Shown: in pieces, positions 58,952-64,000 of the stretch
How positions within the stretch are numbered: the stretch's first letter is position 1
Layout of the letters: every line of letters starts with the position of its first letter
NCBI GenBank assembly: GCA_027475525.1
Contig: JAMWFC010000046.1
Coordinates: 1,798,001 to 1,862,000, forward strand
From: Macrolepiota albuminosa
Lineage: Eukaryota > Basidiomycota > Agaricomycetes > Agaricales > Agaricaceae
Length of the DNA stretch: 64,000 bases
Reading direction: 5' to 3'
Position numbers and translations under genes: made by a program
The notes under the pieces: generated by a model
Told to the model about the DNA's origin: nothing
Seen by the model: only the letters and a program-made list of their open reading frames with translations
Databases searched by the model: none

Positions 58952-61900
58952 AAGAACTCGCCTACGGTTGAGGATGGAGAGGATGAAGAGCAAGCTCGTG
59001 TGAGCTTGCCCATGGATAGTCCGGCGGTGTTGATGCTGGAAAGCAAAGCTGTAGAGTACGAACGTACTCTGAAGAGGGGGGAGAGCCCCGAGATGAAGGA
59101 GATGAAGTGTGAAAAGCAGAGTGAGTCTGAGGACAAGCGGCCTCAGCATGCGGCAAGCACAGAGTGCCAACCGACGTCATCGTGAGTGAAGGTCAAGGAC
59201 TTGGTAACAAATGACGACGACCAAGGACTGATGGAGGATGAGGCGTCCTCCACACATACGAATCAGTCAATCTGGGATTGACCAGTACCTCATCCCACAT
59301 TTGAATGGGCATTTGATCCACAAATGCCTGCTGAGTGGAATGACCTAGTGGTGTCGATGTATGCGTGGAATGGACCACGATGGACGGCGAAGGAGGAGTC
59401 ATATTGTCAAGCTAGTGACGACGAGATATCGCCACCGAGTGAGGTGTTCTTCGACGGACTGTCTGTGACGTCGCGGAGAAGTAAGAAGGAAGTGCCTGTG
59501 CGACTGCACACGCCGGATGACAGCGAGCTGAGGATTACTGCCCTCAGAGAGAAGTATGGCCGTCCAGCCGTACAAGCAAAGCTGTCCGGGCGCCCATGCA
59601 AGGATGTGGACTGGAAGGGCAAAGGTAAAACCAGTGGTTTTACGAAGGAGGACATTCCGGACCTACGATTGCAGTGGCAGCAGGAATTTGCGGATATTCT
59701 GAACGGAACCAAGGAGGAGTTACCTCCTTGGCATGAGGTCAACCATGAAATCAACCTTATTGATGAGAATAAGGTGTATAAATATCATTTGCCGCAATGT
59801 CCAATGGCGCTGCAGCAGCAGCTCCAAGACAAGACCAATCGGTACCTGAGAGCCCACTGGTGGGAGGCCCAACCAGCCTCCCAAGCTGCACCGCTATTGT
59901 GCATTCCGAAGAAAGATGGTACATTGAGGACAGCGTTGGATGCACGCCAATGCAATGACAACACCGTAAAGGACGTGACGCCACTTCCGGATCAGGAAGT
60001 GATTCAAGAAGATGTGGCAAGAGCAAAGTTCAGGTCGAAAATTGACCTGACGGATGCGTATGAGCAAGTGAGAATTTGCTTGTCTGATATCCCAAAGACA
60101 GTGTTCTCGTCAATCACGGGAACATATGTGAGCAACATTATGCAGATAGGAGATTGCAATGCTCCTGCGACATTTCAGAGGTTGATGACCTCCATCTTCC
60201 GGGATGTTATCGGGAGGTTTGTCCATATATATTTGGACGACATATTCATATACTCCGATTCAATCGAAGAACACGAAGAGCATCTTCGTGTCATTTTCGA
60301 GCGACTGAGGTCTAACTTGCTATACCTCAAGTGGAAGAAATGCGAACTATATGCCAAGACAGTGGATTGCCTCGGACACAAGATTGATAGTCAGGGTATT
60401 CACCCTGACCAGGACAAAATCGATCGCATACGCGAATGGCGTGTGCCTCGTAACTATAATGATGTGCAAAGATTCGTGGGACTAGTGAACTATATCGGCA
60501 ATTGTCTGCCTGATATAACAGCATATACTGGACTGTTGATGTCTATTACGCAGAACGGAGCTCCATTTATATGGAGACCTATACATCAACGATGTTTTGA
60601 GATGATCAAGAGGATCTGCTCAAAGACACCAGTCATTCGTCCCATAGATCCCCGACGTGATGAGCCAATTTGGCTCATCTGTGATGCCTCAAAGACCGGA
60701 GTAGGAGCAATGTATGGCCAGGGAAGTTCCTGGCAGAATTGTCGACCGGCTGGGTTCATGTCGAGGAAGTTCACCTCGGCCCAACAGAATTATGCGGTCC
60801 ATGAGCTTGAAACGCTGGCAATACTTGAGGCGCTCCTTAAGTGGGAAGATAAATTGATGGGATATAAGATCCACATCATTACAGACCATAAAGCACTTGA
60901 GTTCTTCAAGACTCAAGCAACGTTGTCCCCCCGGCAACGCCGGTGGATTGACTATATGTCTCGCTACAACTTTGACATCACATATGTCAAAGGCGAACTG
61001 AACAAGGTGGCGGACTGTCTCTCGAGGTACTTCGAGAGCGATAGAGCAGGCGAACACCATGATACGCATGAGTATGTCGATGCGGATATTTGTATTGATC
61101 CTCATGGCGATGATCTTCCGTATCATCGCTACAGAGAGGTGAAGGAGCATGTGGTCGAGCTTTGGGCTATGCAAGCAACCGAACTGCGACACAGTCGACG
61201 ACTGCAAGAGCGGCAAGAGGGCCGCGACATAGAGGCTGAGCAACTAGAGCAGGCTCTGCAAAAGGAGGCGACAAAGCCACACCAAAGTGAGACTGGAAGC
61301 AGTCGTGGACCGGATAGCCATGACATTACGCTTGCTGACGTGTTATCGCCTACAGGAGAGTATCGTAACCCTCCTGTCCCTCAAACCGATGAGTACCTCC
61401 AGAAGGTGATGAGGGGCTATAGACGCGATGCGTTCTACACAGAAATCCGGCAGAACGCAAATGCCCATCCACGCTTCAGTGTGGATGAGAAAGGACTAGT
61501 CCGGATAACGAATGTTTGAGGGCACGACATGGTGTGCTTACCACGTGACCGAGCACTGCTCACTAAGGTTGTCACTCAAGCTCATGAGGTTGTTGGTCAC
61601 TTTGGAACCAACAAAACACTAGAATACCTGAGGCAATGGTACTGGTGGCCTCAGATGCAGAAAGAAGTGATGCAGTTCTGCCAGACCTGCGAGGCCTGCC
61701 AGCGGTCGAAGACCAGCAATAGGAAGCCAGCAGGGAAGTTGCATTCCCTGCCCATCCTGACAAAGCCGTGGGACTCCATTGGAATGGACTTTGTTGGTCC
61801 ATTCCCCGAGTCCAAAGGGTATAACTACCTTTGGGTGGTCATTTGCCGAATGACGAGTATGGTACATTTGATACCAGTGCACACAACCATTACAGCGTCC

Positions 61901-62875
61901 GCGTTATCCTGGATCTACTTGAAGGAGATTGTAAGGCTACATGGCCTTCCAAGTTTGATCGTGAGCGATCGAGACACCAAGTTTACATCTCACTGGTGGC
62001 GAGAACTTCACAAGCTCCTGGGAGCTAAACTACTCATGTCTACCTCGTTTCATCCACAGACGGATAGACAGATAGAGCGAGCAAATAGAAGTATTGCCCA
62101 GATCTTTCATACGGTGGTCTGACCGGACCAGCGCGACTGGGTGGATAGAATACCGCTAACTGAGTTCGCGATCAATGCGAGTGTGTCTGAGACCACGAAA
62201 TATGCACCGTTTGAGCTCAATGGAGGTTACATGCCCTCCATGCTGCGCGAACTAAAGGCAGACGGAGTCGTTCACAAGGGGGTAAAGGACTTTGCACAGC
62301 AAGCATTGGCGAATCTAGCCAATGCACACAACGCTATCATTGCCGCGCGTGTTATACAGGCACGACATGCAAATGATAGGCGAAGTGAGGAACCAGAACT
62401 AACGCCTGGGACGTTAGTGTACCTGTCGACGGAGAACTTGAATCTTCCAAAAGGAAGAGCGAGAAAGCTGTGTCCAAAATTCATTGGACCATACAGAGTC
62501 TTGGTCGCGGAACCAAGCACGTCGAACTATGTTCTGGAGCTGCCTGCAGCTCTGCAAGCACGTCGGATTGTGCCTAAGTTCCACGTATTGTTACTTAGGC
62601 GGTATAACACAAACGATGATGCTATGTTCCCTAATCGGGTAACTCCCGAGCCATATGATTTCGGTGCCAGTGACAAACAAGAATGGTTCGTCGAGGACAT
62701 CCTGGGCCATCGGTGGCAGGAAGGAACGCACCTCGAATTCGAGGTGCGATGGAGTGTGGGTGATACGACATGGGAGTCGTACTACACATGTGCCAAGTTG
62801 GCAGCGTTGGATCGGTACTTAGAACTACAGGGTGTGAAGCGCCCAAATCAGCTTGCTAAGCGCTCACGTGCTTAG
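58940..62875 (+). pseudogene. pol: A3 Pol: RT, RNase H, integrase, chromodomain
   Basis: The best-preserved Pol here: 59324-61519 is open for 731 codons. RT has LCIPKKDGTLRTALDAR and YLDD at 60230-60241. RNase H has LICDASKTGVGAMYGQ and ITDHKALEFF (60680-60910). Integrase has AHEVVGHFGTNKT...CEAC (61580-61700), GMDFVGPF, VSDRDTKF and HPQTDRQIERAN with all DDE residues. The chromodomain lies at about 62680-62850 (EWFVEDILGHRW, FEVRWSVGDTTWE). TGA at 59183, 59279 and 62120 stand where A1 has Arg (SRV, DRP, VRP); TGA at 61517 lies in a less conserved spot. The frame ends at TAG 62873. Confidence 0.9.
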
Positions 62876-63105
62876 ACTAATGGCAATGATAAGATGTAGG
62901 CCGGATCAGTCGGATCTCGGATCAGTTGAGTATCTGGTCCGGATCGGATTACGATTGTTCCGGATGGATAAGATAGAGATTGAGCTATCTGATGAGATAA
63001 TACGGATTGTGATGCGGAGTTGACGGTTGGATCAGGTTATGTAACCTGATGATGGGGAATTTAGTGTGTTTTTTCCCACCGACACGTCGACATTTTCATA
63101 GTACC
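62876..63105 (+). promoter_or_regulatory. A3 Pol-ORF3 spacer with CGGAT repeats
   Basis: Between 62900 and 62966 CGGAT occurs five times or more (CCGGATCAG, TCGGATCTC, TCGGATCAG, CCGGATCGG, CCGGATGG). A near-perfect stem (ATCAGGTTA-TG-TAACCTGAT) lies at about 63032-63051, and a T-run precedes the ORF3 ATG. It could be a promoter for ORF3; inferred only. Confidence 0.35.
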
Positions 63106-64000
63106 ATGTCGTACCCTTACCAGTGTACGACCAGCGAGCAGCAGCCTCAGAACCCACAGGGTTCTGGAGGAGGGGGGGATCGCCCCCAGCAACCCCAGCA
63201 AAACGTTCAGCAGTCTGTAACGACGCCGACTGTGGCGTCGTATCCAGTGGTGTCCCAGTTTGGGCAGAACCCAGCCCAATTTGGACAACCTCCGCAGTTT
63301 TATCCGCCATTCTTCCAGATGCCGTACTTTCCAGGACCAGCTGGTCCTGGACAGCAGATGGGGGGACAGGTTATGTGGGGAATGCCAATGCCGATGCAGC
63401 AGACGCAGACCCAGAGTGCAAGTACACTCCTTTCGGATGAGAAAGCACTAACTGCGCCACAGGTAGCACCCATGGACGTGGACGATGACGCGGGGCGTCA
63501 ACAGCAAGTAAAGAGCGAGGTGGTGCAACCTCGACGACAGCGAGAAAGGACGCCGCCCCCACGAGAGACGTATAGAAGAGACCGGAGGTGATCGCCTCCA
63601 AGGAGTACCGGGGCACAAGGAGGCGGGCCTCGGGAAATGGTTGGGCGCAGACAGGATGAGCCGGCAGCGAGGACGCAAAATCGAGGTCAACCCTGACCTT
63701 GAACACCGCCTCGACAAGCTTCTCCGTCACTCCGTCATGCACCATCTCCGTGGCGCTTATCGTACACAGAGAAAGGAAAAGGAAGAGAGATCGGAACGCC
63801 GTCGGAGGTGTTGGACCCTCAGGCAGAGGCAGTCTGGAGACGCCTCATATCTGCCGGCCAGCGAGTGCCACCAGAGTCCGCGTTTTTAGCAGATCCGGTG
63901 GCTCAGGTGGTGATTACGGGTCTGCTGGATGAGATCGTTATGCTGCAGCAGCGTAACGACAATACTATCAAAACTTTCACAAACGCTATGAAGAAGCGTC
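63106..64000 (+). pseudogene. A3 ORF3, N-terminal part
   Basis: The start MSYPYQCTTSEQQ is placed by comparison with A1 (shared QGSxGGG followed by Arg-Pro). Gln/Pro/Met-rich sequence follows, then after TGA at 63589 and frame changes near 63700 the conserved motif of family A ORF3 is seen (RLISAGQRVPPESAFLADP, TGLLDEIVMLQQR, about 63830-63955). This shows ORF3 is an old part of family A. The C-terminal domain lies outside the window. Confidence 0.65.

Larger units (their letters stand above)
54196..64000 (+). mobile_element. Ty3/gypsy chromovirus A3, 3' end outside the window
   Basis: Starts TGTAAC at 54196, inserted in the opposite-strand gene of B2. Same gene order as A1: Gag-zinc knuckle-protease, UGA CUA G stop, RT-RH-IN-chromodomain, ORF3. 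Proteins are clearly related to A1 but diverged, so it is a separate subfamily. TGA codons at 58406, 59183, 59279, 61517, 62120 and 63589, plus a 77-bp duplication, interrupt it. Confidence 0.85.

Overview
The window looks like a transposon-packed, probably heterochromatic stretch of a basidiomycete fungus, most likely an agaricomycete. The grounds are short GT-AG introns of about 45-60 bp, a KDZ-type transposase joined to a Ulp1-like protease, chromodomain Ty3/gypsy retrotransposons, and repetitive 'hypothetical' genes of the kind these fungi carry. The species cannot be named from the sequence. No intact housekeeping gene, rRNA, tRNA or CRISPR array was seen.

Layout. 1-2325: decayed KDZ transposase/Ulp1-like gene (+). 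2420-3650: unrecognised intron-bearing gene remnant (-). 4815-8658: decayed repetitive fungal gene ending in octapeptide repeats (+). 9031-20491: complete but mutated chromovirus A1 with 173-bp LTRs and a TTAAC target duplication. 20620-29943: old minus-strand chromovirus D1, split by solo LTR G (23011-23866) and by A2 (24119-29605), a heavily CpG-depleted relative of A1 that itself holds solo LTR E1. 30090-39896: minus-strand element B1, whose 3' part carries an intron-containing gene on the opposite strand, invaded by LTRs F1, E2 and F2. 39897-41803: fragment of another minus-strand Ty3/gypsy element, C1. 41804-54195: plus-strand element B2 of the same family as B1, carrying two solo LTRs of its own family and a Tc1-like DNA transposon. 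54196-64000: element A3, a third member of family A, inserted in B2's opposite-strand gene and running off the window.

How the parts work. Family A has the order Gag-zinc knuckle-protease, a UGA stop, then RT-RNase H-integrase-chromodomain in the same frame, then a separate third gene (ORF3) of unknown function before the 3' LTR. In both copies that keep the site, the stop reads UGA CUA G, the known leaky-stop context, so Pol may be made by readthrough. Family B has Gag, protease, an RT with FHDD in place of YxDD, integrase, and then a convergent spliced gene with a Cys6 cluster on the other strand.

Most nonsense mutations in family A are TGA where the sister copy has arginine, and four of the five LTR differences in A1 are CpG transitions. 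This points to cytosine methylation and deamination as the main decay process. Two exact 77-bp tandem duplications, one in A1 and one in A3, look like assembly joins rather than biology.
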